From Pomacea canaliculata (Eukaryota > Mollusca > Gastropoda > Architaenioglossa > Ampullariidae), in the NCBI RefSeq assembly GCF_003073045.1, contig NC_037600.1, positions 14,589,188 to 14,653,187 of the forward strand: a DNA stretch of 64,000 bases, written 5' to 3'. The notes below the pieces were generated by a model, which made no database searches, was not told the DNA's origin, and saw nothing but the letters and a program-made list of their open reading frames with translations. How positions within the stretch are numbered: the first letter of the stretch is position 1; each line of letters opens with the position of its first letter. Of this stretch, positions 1 to 13,263 are shown in pieces. Position numbers and translations under genes: made by a program.

Positions 1-1088
1 CACATGTGGGGCAAGTGCATCACGAGCAGGAAGGACAAAATTCACGTGACCTGTCCTCTCGGCTACGTCATCTACCGCCCGGTCTTCTACGTCGCTGCGC
101 ACACGCGTCACGACAAAGAATCCTGCGGCTTCTCGGCCACCGACTGTCACGGACAAGCACGTGACACGAGCGTTCAGGTGATGCTGGTTGCAGGGTTTCT
201 GTAACAATTGTAACCGGGAACGTTTATTTAAAAAAAAAATCAAAAACGAGAAGGAAGTGGAATCGATCTCGCTTTCATTGTTAAAAGAAACGCTCTTTCA
301 TCTTTAAAAGACTTCCCCAGTGTGGACTTAGCGTTAGTAGAGTGATGTCAAGGATAAACGTCTTGTTTCCGAAATTATAGAGTGGTGTCTAGACCCCGCA
401 GATGTTATTTTTCCCCTAAAGCCGTTATTATAAGACGGAGGGAAATGTACCCTGAGGTCAAGAAACATGAAAAAATGTCCACGATTTCTTGAAACTGCTT
501 TATGATTTTGGAAACAAGACGCTTTTCCTTGAGTTCCCCATTTTCGCTCTGAGAAAAGACCATACACTCACTTTACAACTATGGCCCCTGGTGATTTGAA
601 AAATGTTCCTGAACAATTATAAATTCTGCGTTCCTAACAGAAGAACGATGAATTGATGACCAGTAGGTCTGAGTTCGTGACTCACCAACATTTTGGTCTG
701 TGATAAGGATGTGAACCTGAATAACACCGACCCATGGCTTCCATTAACTTCCCAGAGCCAGCCACAGAATTAGTGTCCTTGTGCTGTGTTCTATTTACTA
801 TTTTGTTTGTTTAGTTGTGCTTCCTTATTAGAGAGGACAAGAGACAATTTTTTTTCTTAACGTTCTTTGTTTTTATTTTCATGCTTATTCTTATTATAAG
901 TATGTGTTGGTCTGTCTTTCTGTCTATCTTGTATATTGTGTCTATATTTTTCTTTTACTTTGTCTGGGTTTTTGATCAGTTAATGCCCTATTAATAAGAA
1001 AAAATATTCAACTCTTTCGCTAACCGATTCCGCGAAAGAGATTTACTGAATCCAGCTTTTGTTAACCCGAATACACTCTCGTTAACAT

Positions 1089-1124
<36 letters not shown>

Positions 1125-1282
1125 GTTGTCTTTGATGAAACAGATAAACAAGTGTCTTTGGGAAAACACCTGCACATTGAGATGGCATGAGCACATGCCT
1201 ATTGTGAAATCATCCAACTCCAGCTGTGTAGGAGTCACCCCGAACTACGTCGCCTTCAACAATCCACTTTGCCTTCCCTCAG
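1..1282 (+). CDS. Gene A SUEL-like domain 1 (two exons)
   Basis: Exon 1-177 ends phase 0 at CAG|GTGATG. Exon 1144-1282 starts after AAACAG and ends phase 1 at CAG|GTGAG. Together they give the Cys order of a SUEL lectin: VTCP, SCGFSATDC, KCLWENTC, SSCVG and a final PLC. This domain retains the SC-x5-DC pair that genes B-D have lost. The acceptor at 1143 has a poor pyrimidine tract, and the (GAT)n repeat lies just upstream of it. Confidence 0.75.
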
Positions 1283-4189
1283 GTGAGAGAATCAACTCCA
1301 TGTTTACAGACTTCGTTAGGATTTTATTTAGGAAGAATAGCAAAGCCATTCCAAAAAACAAAAAACAAAAACGTGTGCATGTGCGAGATACATGTCTACA
1401 AACATCGCCTTGTACAGAAATGTCGAACTCGTGACGTCACGTTTGTACACAGATACCTATATGCAATTACCATACTTTTCCACAGACCGAGGCCTTCATT
1501 AACCTTTATAAAAGGTTCATGTACACTCATGTCTCTCCACAATACTGACCTATTTCTTACTGGAAGGTTTGTTGACAAGTATTTTGAGAACGAAACTGGG
1601 GTATCTACGCAGACTTGGATGGAAGAAGTATCTTCCACTGCGCTTTACCCAATTATTGAGGAAAATAAATTGCACCCCAAGTAAGAGTACTTTAAGATGT
1701 GTTCACCGATTTACTTCTTCCCCTCACCCAGAATCCTATTTTTGCTTGCAATGACCTGGGGATCAGTTTTCTGGGAATGAGGAAGTCGAGAAAATAGCTG
1801 ATGCAGCACTTTTGTAAACTGCCTTGAATGTCGTGCCTACCCCGGCCCTCACTCGGGCAGATGAACTGCAGGACGGTGGTGAACTGTCAGGTCTTTTTTC
1901 GAGAAATTTCAGTCGAAACTGAGTCGAATTGTCGACAGAGAGGAAGAGTTTTCTCTACATCCTCCTCACCTTCCACAACTCCTCCTCACGTCCGGCTACC
2001 GCTTCTGCGAGGAAGCTTGCTCTGTGAAATTATTTGGCTGAAACTGAAAGAAAGGACAAAGTTTATAGAAGAACGAAAGTGGGAGGGTCTGAGTCGTGGA
2101 GGAGGGGGTGGATAAGACTTCGTACTTATTCCTGATCGTTTGTGATCGTTTAAACTCATGTGAACTGAGTGAACTTCCCTATTCTGCCTCACAGGACTTA
2201 GATTATTGCTGGTGGACAAAAGTGTTTTTTGCGATAAGAACCTTCTAACCGTGAAGATTGGTGCTTGCGACACTTCCTTGTCCTTCAATGTTTGGCCATC
2301 GTATAAAACTTATCAATCCACCCGTTAATAACGAGGAACGTAGAAACGTGGGGTAGGGGGCTAGTCAGCTGTGTCGACTTTATCAACAGGGTGTCTGTGT
2401 ACAGAGATATGTGCTCACGTGATCGCAGGCTCTAGCTCTGTGTGTGTGTGTGAGAGAGAGAGCAAAATGACTTGTGTAGTTTCTTGTCGGTGAAAGGAAG
2501 TCTTTAAATTTATACATTTTAAATGGAGGAATGGTAGTCGTCAGGAATAGAAGGGGAGAAAAAACGAGAGAAAGAGAGAAATTAATTTTAACTGAATTCG
2601 AATTCGCATTCATTAAATTAAATCCGCCGTCTGCCTATTCCATGGTGTCTAAAACAATAATAACAAAATAATGTATCACATTACAATCATGATATATGCA
2701 CGTACGCACATAATGTGCACATAATACTATTAGTATTACATACAGGCTACATCAAACGAGAGAGAATGAAAGTTTGCAGAATCTTTTCATAAAGTAACGA
2801 ATGAATGAATACAAGGAGGGAGGCAGGAGGGAGACAAAAAACAAACATGTTTAAACAAAGAGACTAGATAATACATTTGCAAGTATCGGAGTGTAAGTAA
2901 AAGTAAGTAAATGTGACGTACGTATGTGAATGTGTGTGTGTGATATCTATAATTACCTGTAGGTAATTATGCGCATATTTCTTCTATCTCCTTTTGTATC
3001 CCCGCTGTCATTTCAAGAACATTATCTCTTCGTTGTGATATAATAATCAACGAGAAAACTGCACACACACACACACACGAAGACGCGTATACACACGTTC
3101 ACACACCACCACACACGCACACAACTCTCTCTCCCACACACACAGAGTTACATTTACTTACACAATCTCACTCTACTCTCACACTCACACACTCTTATAC
3201 ACGTACACACACAGTTTGTACCCACTTTATTATCATGTTTTACACTCATGTCAGCAAGCACTCAAGCTCATTTTTTACTTCTCTTCAGACATCAACAACG
3301 TTTTACTTTTAGCATCCTTTTCATTAAAGTATTTTCAAGGAGCTAAATTCTGTCATAAACGCACCCACAGACGCTAATCTACCAACAGACAGCCGCCTGT
3401 CACCTCCCACCCCGTATCACCGCGCAATCGCGACACTGTTCCGGGTATACAAGGACTCCAGTACTCCTGTATGTCACGTGGGGCCATTGTCACGCCGGAA
3501 CACTTCCGACTGTACGGGTGGGCGATACGCAAAAAGATAATAATGCGTCGTGTCTGCATTTTTTTTTATTGCTAGGGATGGGGTGGGAGGATAGGCGGTG
3601 AGTGTTGTCAGTTTAATTTACAGCCACTGCGTGCACATGCAGGTCATTTTCCCGATTAATGAGGACCTTTAACCTGAGACACACACTGACGAATTTTGTG
3701 ACAGTAATTTTTTGATGGGGTTGTTGTATGAACAGTTTTCTTATCATTGTCATCTACTTGCCAGTGTGTCCGGTTGAGAAGGTCCTAAACTAGAAGTGCG
3801 AAGTTTTCTAATGTTTATTTTATTTTTATTTTTATTTTTATGTTTATAATTATTTGAAAGACGTGCACAGGTTTGCTTAAGAGGTTTCCATTGCAAGATA
3901 GGTTGATTGTTCAGCCGCTGAGGCTGTATTGTGGGGGAGACAGAGTAACAATTCTAGATGATTTTTGACAAGACAAGTCAGACAGGCTTGGTAAGACAGA
4001 GTTTCATAATAAAGTTTGTCCGTCATACATCTTACATCTTATTGGCTGGTTCACACCAATGCTAACATTCCGGAAGTCTTGTCATGAATGCCATTACAAG
4101 GAGCACTTGCGGATCTCCGGACATTATCATACGACTGAAGTCCCGTTTACACGTACAAAAAGTTTACATATTCATATAATGCAGAACAG

Positions 4190-4236
<47 letters not shown>

Positions 4237-7200
4237 CTTCTTCTTCTTCTTCTTCTTCTTCTTCTTCAAAACAACGCGTGATTTATATAGCGCATACTCA
4301 CTCTCGTTAGGATCGTGCCTTTAGTGCTTGATGGGATGGGCATGGGCAACAAGCGACAGACGAAAATATAAAAGCAGGACCGATAACTGATACAAGATGA
4401 CCAACAAAAGATCAAATATAAAACGCAAAAAGGAATCAGGTAACAAGAACTGAGAGTATCTGATTCTGCAGAGTAAGAGGAGTAGAAGTTTGAGGATGGA
4501 CTAGCATTGCGTGGGCTGTTCTTGGGAGTGATGTTCGAGGAAGAGATGTGTCTTTAATGAACATTTAAAGAATTCAATGGTGGGTAGATGGCGGATATGG
4601 AAGGGGAGAGAGTTCTATTGTTTTCACTGCACAGTAATGTTGTTGTTTTGGTGACAGTAAGATACCCCACTGTAATGTTTTAACCATTCTTATCTAACAT
4701 AAACAAGTAACTGAGAGTCCAAACATTAATTAAAAGGTTTAAAATTTTATCTTCCTTCTTTCAGACAAACTCTACGACATCTGCGACTACAACGCTTCTG
4801 TCATTGACGCCGACTCTGGTGTCCTTAGCAACCGTCAGTCGTCGCTTCACAGCTACAACGATCGTGGGTTGTGGCGGTCGTTCTGTGGTCAGACTGAGAC
4901 CCAAACCCAATCAGACACTTCAGTGACAGTCGACGCTGCCACTCACTGCAACGAAGGCTCCTTCAGGCTGAGTTATGTTCCCTCGAGTGGTCACGAGCAA
5001 CCACTTGCATGCGGGACCCGTCTTCACTCCATCTTTGCTGTGACGTCAGGAGAGATCGTGGTCGACTTCTTCTCACACCTCGGACATGGCGGATCGGACG
5101 AGACTTTCGTTATCCTGTTTGAGCGTAAATATTTTATTTATTATAATGATCCTTTGGTCAAAAAGTGTTTGTCAACAAGTGTCAAAATATTGTTCTGTCT
5201 CTCTTCTTGTCCATTCCTCTATCGTGTTTACAAAGACAAGATTTTAGCCGCAAGTAGCGTGAATATTATCTACTTACTCACCCCAACGCAGTTTTTGTCA
5301 TTTAATATCTCTTTATTTTTTTCGATTGCCCTATATGTAGCCCTCAGTGCAGATTTAGTTTCCTTGTGAACTTTAACCCTCTCTTATTACAGTGTGTCCA
5401 CATTCTGTGCCCACACGATGAAACGTTTACTTGCTTTAAGCCAACAGGTTAATGATACCTGCCACTTTTCATGTTTCTACTTTCTGCTTTTCCAGTAATT
5501 TCTTCACAAGTATGAAAGAAATATCGTAATAATAGGCCAGGAAAATTTGTACAAAATAAGGATAGCATGTATAAGGGTTCAAAAAAAAAAGATATTTTTC
5601 TCCTCAATATTCAAGCAATAAAGTTTTCTTTGAATTCATGATCTACAAGTAACAGTATCTTTTTTTTCCAGAAAAGCCATTTCAGCATCAAACACAGGAA
5701 ATTTTGCTTGGGGACGACGCCCGTGTCATATCAACGTTTGGAGAAACTTCGTTTAATGGTAAAGTCGTTAGCCTTGAATATTTGCAATGAAGATGAACTG
5801 CGGACGACTGAGAAAAATTTGTATAGGGCATATATATCTATATATATATAACTCCTAATTTTGTCCTTTAAGAGGATATCTGGAATGTAAAACCAGGGAG
5901 GCAATGAAGCCAGAATCTAGATCTCACCATTTTGCAAGGTTTTCCGCTGCTTTATATTAAAGTAGAACATAAAACAGTCAGCAAAATATACATATCAACA
6001 TATAACACTTAGTATTACACCTCGTCTCACTGAAACTGATGTTTGAAGCACTTCAGCTTGTTTCAAACGATACGATTTGAGAGGAAAATAATCGAATATA
6101 ACAATAAATAAAATTTAATAATAATAGTCTGTAAACAATAATTTTAACTGGTAAAGCGTGTGTGGAAATAAATGTAAACTTTAGTAGCTTGAAAAACTTG
6201 TTGTGTTGAACCAAACTTCTTACACTCATTTACATTTTGTTATTCACAATATAAATGAGATTATTTTGAAACCTTGGTTAGAATATGATAATAGTTATGG
6301 TCCAGGATCTCTAAACATAGCGGCTCTATAATATTTTATTTGTAATAGTAATTGTCTCTCAAGGAAAGTAATGACTACATCACTATACTTTATAGTGCAT
6401 TTATGTAGCCTTTATATAGCCTGACAAACATGGTTTGTAGTCCGGATGGTTGTGGGTTTGGGTAAAGATAATAAATCGAGCTTTCGCATAAACTTGTGTC
6501 AACTGTAGCTTTGTAGCAGGGGTGGGAAACAGGTCCGCAAAATCAGAAAGACTCGAAAGTCAGTAAATCTAGGCTTTGGTTGTTTTTTGGGGAGTTTTTT
6601 TGTTTGTTTGTTTTGTTGTTTTTTTTGTTTGTTTGTTTTGTTTTGTTTGTTTGTTTTGTTTGTTTTGTTGTTGTTTTTATTTTGGGGGGTGTTGTTTTTT
6701 TAAAATAACAGTATAAATTTACATTAAGCGAATCATTATAACGCAGATTGTGAAGGACAAGAAAGGAACGTATACAGGACGTAGTGACGTAGACATGACG
6801 TAGGGACGTAGGCAGGATGCATAGAAGTAAATAGAAGTCTCCTGCCCGCGGCCTGTGCTGAGGTGACTGTGTTTACACTGTCGTCAAACTAGGAGCTTAC
6901 CAAAGACAACAGCCTAAGTTTTCAGTTGATAATATGTATATGTCCGGCGAATGATTTAAATATTCAAACGGACTTTGGAGAACAAAACTTCTCCACTCAT
7001 GTAAAATATTTGACAAATCCATTTTTAACAAATGTTTTCGCACACTTTGTACTGTGGTGAAGTAGAGACTACAAGTGTGTTTCTCGCTCTTCCTCAGTGC
7101 GAGCCTTCCATCAGCAGCTGCCTGCCCCTGACGGAGGAGTCGGTGACCCTGAACTGCCCCTGGGGTGGTGTGATCTTTGACCCACGGGTGCGCATGGGGT

Positions 7201-10200
7201 CTTCGGGGTGGGACCGGAGCTGCAGCGCGGTGAATGGTGACTGTGTGGGGGAGACCCCCAACTCTCTGGTGCAGCGCTTGCAGTGCTACTGGCAGCCCAC
7301 GTGTCGGATGTCATGGCAACGGGGCATGCCGATTCTGAGAGTGACTCACGAGCGATGCTTGGCTCGCCTGCCGGACTACTTCGACCTCGTCGGTGCCTCG
7401 TGTGTGCCAAAAGGTCAGATTGCTTACTCAAAACTACAAATGATAATGAACGCTAAAATGCTATTAAAAAAAGTTTTAAAAAATGTGTCTCATTGCTTTG
7501 TTGCCATAAACTGTAAGTGGTGCATCGTATCTAGGTAACGGAAGAGTCATTTTTTCCTTCTGTTGCATGTAGCCTTGCCTGGTTAATCAGATACCCGCCT
7601 GTTAGGTGAAAAATAATAAATAAATGTGGTTGTATCATACAACTAGTGTTACACTCCACCCATAGCTGGGTTAGCCTCACAGACTATTTAGAAATGTGTT
7701 TGTAGATTACGGATGTTAAAAAATAGCTACAACAATAAATCAACAGATTTATTCAATAAAGATGCAGCTAAGTTCAGGACCGCTACATTCTCCATGTTTC
7801 ATTGTTAGTTCCCTGTGTGGGTGTGTTTGTGTGCGCATGCATTTTTGGGAAACTGAGGGTGTGTCCCTTTCTGTGCGTGTGTGTGTTTTCCTACGTGCTT
7901 CGGTCTATTTGTTTTGATGGGTATGCTAAATCCGATTCCTAATAGTTTATTTCTGAAAACGTATTTACACATTAATCGCCTACAGAAGGTAACACAATAA
8001 AGGGTTTCGAAAACATCGGCCGTTGGGCAAACAACCGACAGAAGCCTTTGACATCTCTCCTTCCTTATAAACAGCGAATTCAAATGCAGAAGAAACTGTA
8101 TCACAATGCTAGCAATTCAAAACTGATGACACAATAAACAGGCACATACACAGAAAAAAAGAGAACTTAGGTGTTTTAACAAATCTCATAATAACAAAAA
8201 TAAGGATTCTACCATTGAGGCTAAAAAAATCCCCACGGTATCCTTCAACTTGTTTTGGTAAAACTATTCTACATCACGAAATAGCTTTAACTCCTTCAGT
8301 TTCGTATTTTTCCTGCTTGAAGTTGATTTTTATTTGACAGGTTGTGTCTCCTTTTCGGTCACCATCGAAAAAAAAAAAAAAAAAATCAGATCAGTAACAC
8401 ACATCATCTAACATCATATTTTCATTCCTTTAAACTGCTCCTTTGTGTTGGTTGAGGTGAATTTAAAATAACTGTCAGCTGTACTGTTCATACCTGTGGT
8501 AGCCTCCATCCACCAATAGATTGTAATCAATGTATCAATTCCCAAAGGTAGTTATTTTGGTGAGCAATAAATTTTTTTATTTAAAGAAACATACGTTCCA
8601 TGCGTCTGACGGTCAACAGATGGGATTCGACACCCAGCAGTGAACAGGTTAAACTGCTTCGTGACATTTAATTTAGGGACCTTCGCTCCATTACCTTAAT
8701 TATCCAGGTGTAGAATCTTTCCTCGACATGTCATTGAAGTTAATTATAATCAATGAATTTTATTAGTTTGTTGACATAAGAGCGAACAAACAATGTGGGT
8801 CGTCCTTTTTGCTTGGCTGCTTCGTTTAGTTTGACACACCCTTAATCTTGTCCGGGTACTTTTAAAGTACTGAACTTCACATGTTAAGTACATCGTCGAA
8901 TGTTTGACTAAATTTGGCAAGACTGTGTTTAAAAATCTCAGGAAAACAGTGGTTTGAACTTGTTCTCTTAATACACTTTACTAGTTTAACATAAGAACGA
9001 ATAGAATAAAGGTCGAGCTTTTTTCCTTCGCTGCTTCACTTGGTTTGACACACCCTCAATCTTTTCTCTCTCTTTTTCTCTGAAAGGGTCGTTGACCCAT
9101 CAAATAAATAATCATTCAATTCAATTCAATTCAATTCAATTCAATTCAATTCAATACTCTTTCTCTGAAGTGTGTGCGTGCTTGAGTGCGTGCCTGCCTG
9201 CGTGAGACATATAGAATCAGTCATTTAGTCAGTGAGTGAATGAGTAAAAGCTCTTTTTTTTTCTTTACAGACTTCCTTATTGTATACTCTAGATTTATGT
9301 TGGCTAACTTTAAAATTCCTAATTTAAAAATTAAATCTGTCGTTCGATTTCTCCATTTAAATAAACCAAATCTGTCAGATGTAAAGACATGCAAAGAGGA
9401 AAGTAAACCGAGGGCATTCAATATTTCCAATCATTTGCTGTGCAGAATCCGTGTACAACCTCTGTGACAAAGGAATTGGAGGAAATGAACCTCACAAGCG
9501 CCATCTTGCTGAGCCACGAGGATTACCCGTGGAACTACGAAACGCACCCTCTCACGTGCCAAAAGCGACTGCGAGTGCACCGGAAGTATGGACTGCGCAT
9601 ACTCAGCAACCACCTGGACTTACCTCCTCGATCAAAGAACGGGGATCTGTTAAGACTGTGGGATGTCAGCGAGAATAACCGTCGAACATTGCGAAAGGAT
9701 TTTGCCGGAAATGATGTTTTGGAAGAAACTTTTCTGTCGGGCTGCGTGGACATCGAGTTCAGAAAGGGAAAACACTCCATGCATGGACAAGGCTTTGCTC
9801 TGAAACTCGAACGTGAGTTTTAAAAAATTATTTTGTATCTATTTCTGTCAGTCGAGATGTGACATTTGCTGTCTTCTTGAAAGGTGAGTTATGAGAACTT
9901 GTTACCTTTGTCTGAGTTTAATAATGATGTGACCATTTTTTTTTTAGCTGTTGTCCCCATGACAGGACCTGTGGATCCTGACTTCTATGACTGTGGCAGT
10001 CTGTCTGATACAATAAAAGAAAACAAGAAGAGACGACGGTCAAAGAATTCTAAGAAAAAAGGTAAAGAAATGAACCAATCTTTGACTTTTCTATCTCCTG
10101 ACTAGTTACTTTTACAAACAATAATACTTTTACTACGGTTTAACATACTGTCATGTTATGATAGTCAGACATGGTCCTCAGAATGCTGGACAATGTCTAG

Positions 10201-10461
10201 AAAGATTAAAATTTCATCGAGAGGACTAATTTCGTAAAGATTCATAGGGAAAAAAACAATGTTAATCACGAATGTCCGAGTTACTCAAGGTGGGATAGTA
10301 CAAGCTAATTTACAAGACTAAAGTTCACACTATGACCAGTAACCAGTGGACAAATAATAAATGTTTTTGACTATCCTAGTAAACTCTGACACTCTTTTGC
10401 AGGGCGAAGAGGGAACAGGATTCCGAAATCAAAGGGAGAGATGAAGCGACGAGGAAGTTGA
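1..10461 (+). CDS. Gene A: secreted SUEL-CUB-SUEL-CUB protein with basic tail, 5' partial, frame inconsistent
   Basis: First gene of a tandem family; its 5' end lies before the window. Exons seen: 1-177 and 1144-1282 (SUEL/Gal_lectin-like domain 1, split by a phase-0 intron), 4765-5124 (CUB-like domain 1), 5672-5758 (29-residue linker), 7098-7413 (SUEL domain 2 in one exon), 9446-9812 (CUB domain 2), 9948-10061 (Cys plus NKKRRRSKNSKKK) and 10403-10461 (tail, TGA stop). Boundaries are AG/GT. The lectin domains keep the family pattern C-x13-C-x-W-x2-[ST]-C. Phases agree through 5758 and from 9812 to the stop. They disagree at 5758/7098 and 7413/9446 (phase 1 meeting phase 0). So the gene may carry two 1-nt shifts, miss small exons, or be two genes. 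SUEL and CUB folds are extracellular binding modules; the ligand is unknown. Confidence 0.72.
1090..1121 (+). repeat. (GAT)n microsatellite
   Basis: About ten GAT units just before the acceptor of the second SUEL half-exon of gene A. Confidence 0.95.
1283..4764 (+). other. Gene A intron, simple-sequence rich
   Basis: Long intron with CA-rich tracts at about 3060-3210, GT tracts near 2440 and 2935, and the GTT/TTC array at 4189-4267. The small ORFs here lack family similarity, and I see no gene. Confidence 0.6.
4189..4267 (+). repeat. Compound (GTT)n(TTC)n microsatellite
   Basis: Perfect GTT units run directly into TTC units. The array makes a spurious poly-Cys/poly-Ser ORF. Confidence 0.95.
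4765..5124 (+). CDS. Gene A CUB-like domain 1 exon
   Basis: Open exon in phase 1 on both sides (TTTCAG|AC ... GAGC|GTAAAT). It contains a CUB-like start (ICDYN, then GVLSNR, HSYND) and a CUB-like end (GEIVVDFFSHLG, then TFVILFE). It is a single exon, whereas the CUB domains of genes B-D are split by a phase-0 intron. It is more divergent than the other CUBs because the SHxxYPW motif is absent. Confidence 0.65.
5672..5758 (+). CDS. Gene A linker exon
   Basis: An 87-nt open exon, phase 1 to phase 1, between TTTCCAG and G|GTAAAG. It encodes a polar linker with no Cys and no recognised domain. Without splicing, the frame runs to a TGA at 5788-5790, so it could also be a terminal exon. That would make 7098-10461 a separate gene. 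Confidence 0.5.
6570..6705 (+). repeat. GT-only (TTTG)n tract in gene A intron
   Basis: About 130 bases almost entirely T and G, made of TTTG and TTTTG units, in the 5759-7097 intron. The rest of that intron is AT-rich with no recognised feature. Confidence 0.85.
7098..7413 (+). CDS. Gene A SUEL-like domain 2 exon
   Basis: Complete SUEL-like domain in one exon after CTCTTCCTCAG: TLNCPWGG, SCSAVNGDC, then 13 residues, CYWQPTC, and a closing GASC before AAAG|GTCAGA. Its base composition is more GC-rich than the flanks. It reads in phase 0 at its start although the upstream exon ends in phase 1. Its length is 316 nt, one more than a multiple of three. Confidence 0.75.
7414..9445 (+). other. Gene A intron, no gene seen
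   Basis: AT-rich spacer between SUEL domain 2 and CUB domain 2. It contains an A-run near 8369 and the TTCAA array. I see no missing exon that would fix the phase clash at its two sides. Confidence 0.55.
9114..9155 (+). repeat. (TTCAA)n pentanucleotide repeat
   Basis: Eight or so perfect TTCAA units in the intron before the second CUB exon of gene A. Confidence 0.95.
9446..9812 (+). CDS. Gene A CUB-like domain 2 exon with apparent frameshift
   Basis: Entered in the expected phase 1, the first codons read ESVYNLCDK. This matches DKLYDICDY at the start of the first CUB exon. The CUB body (ILLSHEDYPWNY, then GDLLRLWD, GCVDIEF, QGFALKLE) is open only one frame over. The exon is 367 nt, one over a multiple of three. 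The donor is C|GTGAGT. A single extra base near 9475-9500 would explain it. Alternatively the exon starts phase 0 after a different upstream exon. Confidence 0.68.
9948..10461 (+). CDS. Gene A Cys linker and basic tail exons
   Basis: Exon 9948-10061 joins the CUB exon in phase 1 and encodes YDCGSL followed by NKKRRRSKNSKKK. Exon 10403-10461 joins in phase 1 and encodes GRRGNRIPKSKGEMKRRGS before TGA. The same order (one Cys exon, then a K/R-rich last exon) occurs in genes B-D, which supports this as the gene end. Overlapping AATAAA signals follow at 10,744-10,753. Confidence 0.8.
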
Positions 10462-10743
10462 CATATCACCCTGAAGTAGTCGTAGTTGCTTGTTGATGTT
10501 GGACATATGTGAGGTCGTCGTGCACCTCCACCTTTGCCTTGTGTCCTAAAGGCCGTTGTTCACTGGATTCATGTCCTAGAATATGTTTCTGTTTGTCAAA
10601 GTTTTGTACAACAGTTTGCTAAACATATCTACATATTTTATGACAAATGTCCGGCTGAGGGACCTTATGACATACACTACCTCCTCTTCCGCTTTTTGTT
10701 TTGAATATAAAACGTACGCACGTACGCACACGCGTATGTATAT

Positions 10744-10753
10744 AATAAATAAA
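10744..10753 (+). terminator. Poly(A) signals of gene A
   Basis: Two overlapping AATAAA hexamers about 280 nt after the gene A stop codon. There is no better candidate before the AT-rich spacer. Confidence 0.5.
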
Positions 10754-13263
10754 CATCACACACTGGTGCATAAGATGCGATAAACTGCCGTTCAATTATT
10801 TTAATCGTGAATATTTACGAACACGATTCGTATAAACAAGATTACTGTACATACCAATTTACCTGCAAAATGTAAATATTTTGTTTAATCTTTATGATAA
10901 GCTTTTTTAAGGTAGCAATGTTCGTGATTAAAAAAAAACAAACTTTAAACTCAGTTTATGTCTGTTCATTGGATGGCTGGGAAATATTATTTGTGTCGCT
11001 CTGCTGTACGGACTGAAGCTACGCCCCCCTACATTAATTTGATAAACTATAGCTTTTGCTTAATTTATCATCAGAAAACCGTTACACATGTACTGTGTGA
11101 ACAACGATGAAGACCACAACCTGTAATCTGCATGTGTCTCGAGCTCTACGTTTCTCTAAGGTCAACAAGTCACCGCTGAAGCATAAAATAAAGAAATAAA
11201 TTCTTGTTTTGCTCGTGTTTTTATACCTTCCCCGCATTAACACTCTCAGCCCTTCAAGATTTTACTGGGGAGCTCGTCTTTTGTTCCTGGATCGCGAGAG
11301 GGAGGACTTCAAAAGAGGGAGGCGTGAACCCGCCAAAAGGTCAACTGTATGCACAGGGGGCAGCGTCCGCTTTCGGGGCCTCGTTCTCGCGCTTCCTGGA
11401 CTGTAAGACTTCCTGGATGAGCTTCTGGACTCTAGAAATGTGCCGCTATTGTATATGTACAAACACGCACACGCGCACACACACGTCTGAAGAAATAGCA
11501 AAGGTCAACTCACACGCGACTAGGAATTGGGGGCACCAATGGGTGATAGTAGGTACATATGTGTATGTGTGTATGGTGTGTGTGTGTGTGTGTTCACCTA
11601 TCTCACACATATGTACGAGGATAGGGGAGGAAGCCTAACACTAACTCAGTGTTGAAATTAACTCAATTCGCTCAAAAAATGGAGCCAGTCATACTCACAC
11701 TCAAAACCACATTTTATGTACCGCAAACAATTTCTGCAGTAGAGACTTTCTTTTGCCCACATCATGAAAGTATACGAAACATTAGCTTCTGTATCTCTAG
11801 TAATCATTTATTTCCTTCAAGCCTAAAGCTAATTGCTCAAAACAATTCTTCCCCTCCATTCTACTCTACTGGAAATTATTCTCCAACTATAATAAAATAT
11901 TAAAAAACAAAATAATAAATACAAGTGGTCAATAGCTTCGTGACACCATGATTGTAACCAAGAGCTCCTAACTCCTTTATTAAAAACAAAAACAACAAAA
12001 CAATTGAAGATGTGATGGCTGAATTATTCTCACTGCGATATTCATTTGTTGAAGATTGGGGAAGATTGCTTTCTTGTAGAGCGCAGTCCAGCAACGGGGT
12101 CTCCAAACGGTCTAGCTTCCCCAGTAGGACGACTAGGTTACCACTTCCTGGATTTTTCTCATCTCCTGCCGCTTCACATGGATACCTCCCCTATGAGAAC
12201 CTCCTCCACCCCCCATACTTTCTAACCTCCTTCCCCCTTCGTGCTCTGCTACCTCGTTTGCGTGACCTTTCTGTTTGTCTCGTGAAGACAACAGTGGAAT
12301 GACTGATGTGAAACTAATGGAGAGACCTTGCCCACATGCCGCCATGATTGACTCTTAATTTGTAAGAAAAGGTCAACGTTGAATAATTTTTTTTTTTTTA
12401 TTTAAAAAAAGATGTCAAGAAATTCAGTATCCACGTTGGTTTGCATGGCATTGTGAGTAGTAGTATGTCTCTGCGCGGTGGCTTCAACAAGTTCTATTAC
12501 ATTTTAAATTCAGTGGCCCTACATTCATTTATTTATTGTTGATTCGTACGTTCGCCCATTTCGTAGTTTATTCCACCACCACACACAGTCAAGCGGAGAA
12601 AGAATCAGTCATTCCTTCCTGAACTTTGAAAGAGACCAATGCACACATTCAGCGAAATTTGGCATTTGATTGCACACTGCACCCGACTTACAATGAGTTG
12701 GTTTATCGTAAGGTAATCTCTTTGTAAGTCGAGGACCATCTGTGTTATACAAGGTTTCATACCGTGGTGACCTTTCAACCTTCTATTATGCCTTTTTTTA
12801 TCTACAGCGGCATACCTTTCTTCATGACTACAGCCAACTGAAAGAAGTTGAGAGGAAAATAAACTTTATTACAGACCATAAACCGCAGCAGGTTGTGTCA
12901 CGTGACTTACTTTTTAGTCTCGTCTCGAGCAAACTCTTTGAACCCCACGTCAAGCGCACCAGACAGAGTTACCTCTGAAAGACTTGATACAATCTGAAGC
13001 TTTAGCATTTCGTGTTTTATCTGCGACACCAGAGTCTTAACCGTGCGACTTCCTGATTGTCTTTATCTCACGAAATAAAACAATTGATTTGGTTAGTCCA
13101 GCTCATTGCGGAGTGCAACCCATGACTAGATCGAGAAATTAAAAGCAAGGACACTCTCCTTCCTCTTTTTCAAGAAAAGGGTAACCCTCGAGGGCAAGCC
13201 ATAAGGACAAGCAGGGAGCAATAAAGAAGCCCATTTGCTACACGAACCACTTGGGACAGCGCC
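10754..13263. other. Spacer between genes A and B
   Basis: Mostly AT-rich. A GC-richer stretch at 11,260-11,430 gives overlapping ORFs on both strands with no recognisable domain. A polyadenylation-like AATAAA cluster lies near 11,188-11,200. No supported gene. Confidence 0.5.

Noticed and set aside
7111..7431. 106-codon antisense ORF
   Set aside because: Shadow of the SUEL exon of gene A; composition follows from the GC-rich coding strand.
11204..11638. 144-codon ORF and overlapping antisense ORF in a GC-richer patch
   Set aside because: Three frames are open at once, the C-terminal half is a microsatellite, and there is no domain, signal peptide or splice context.
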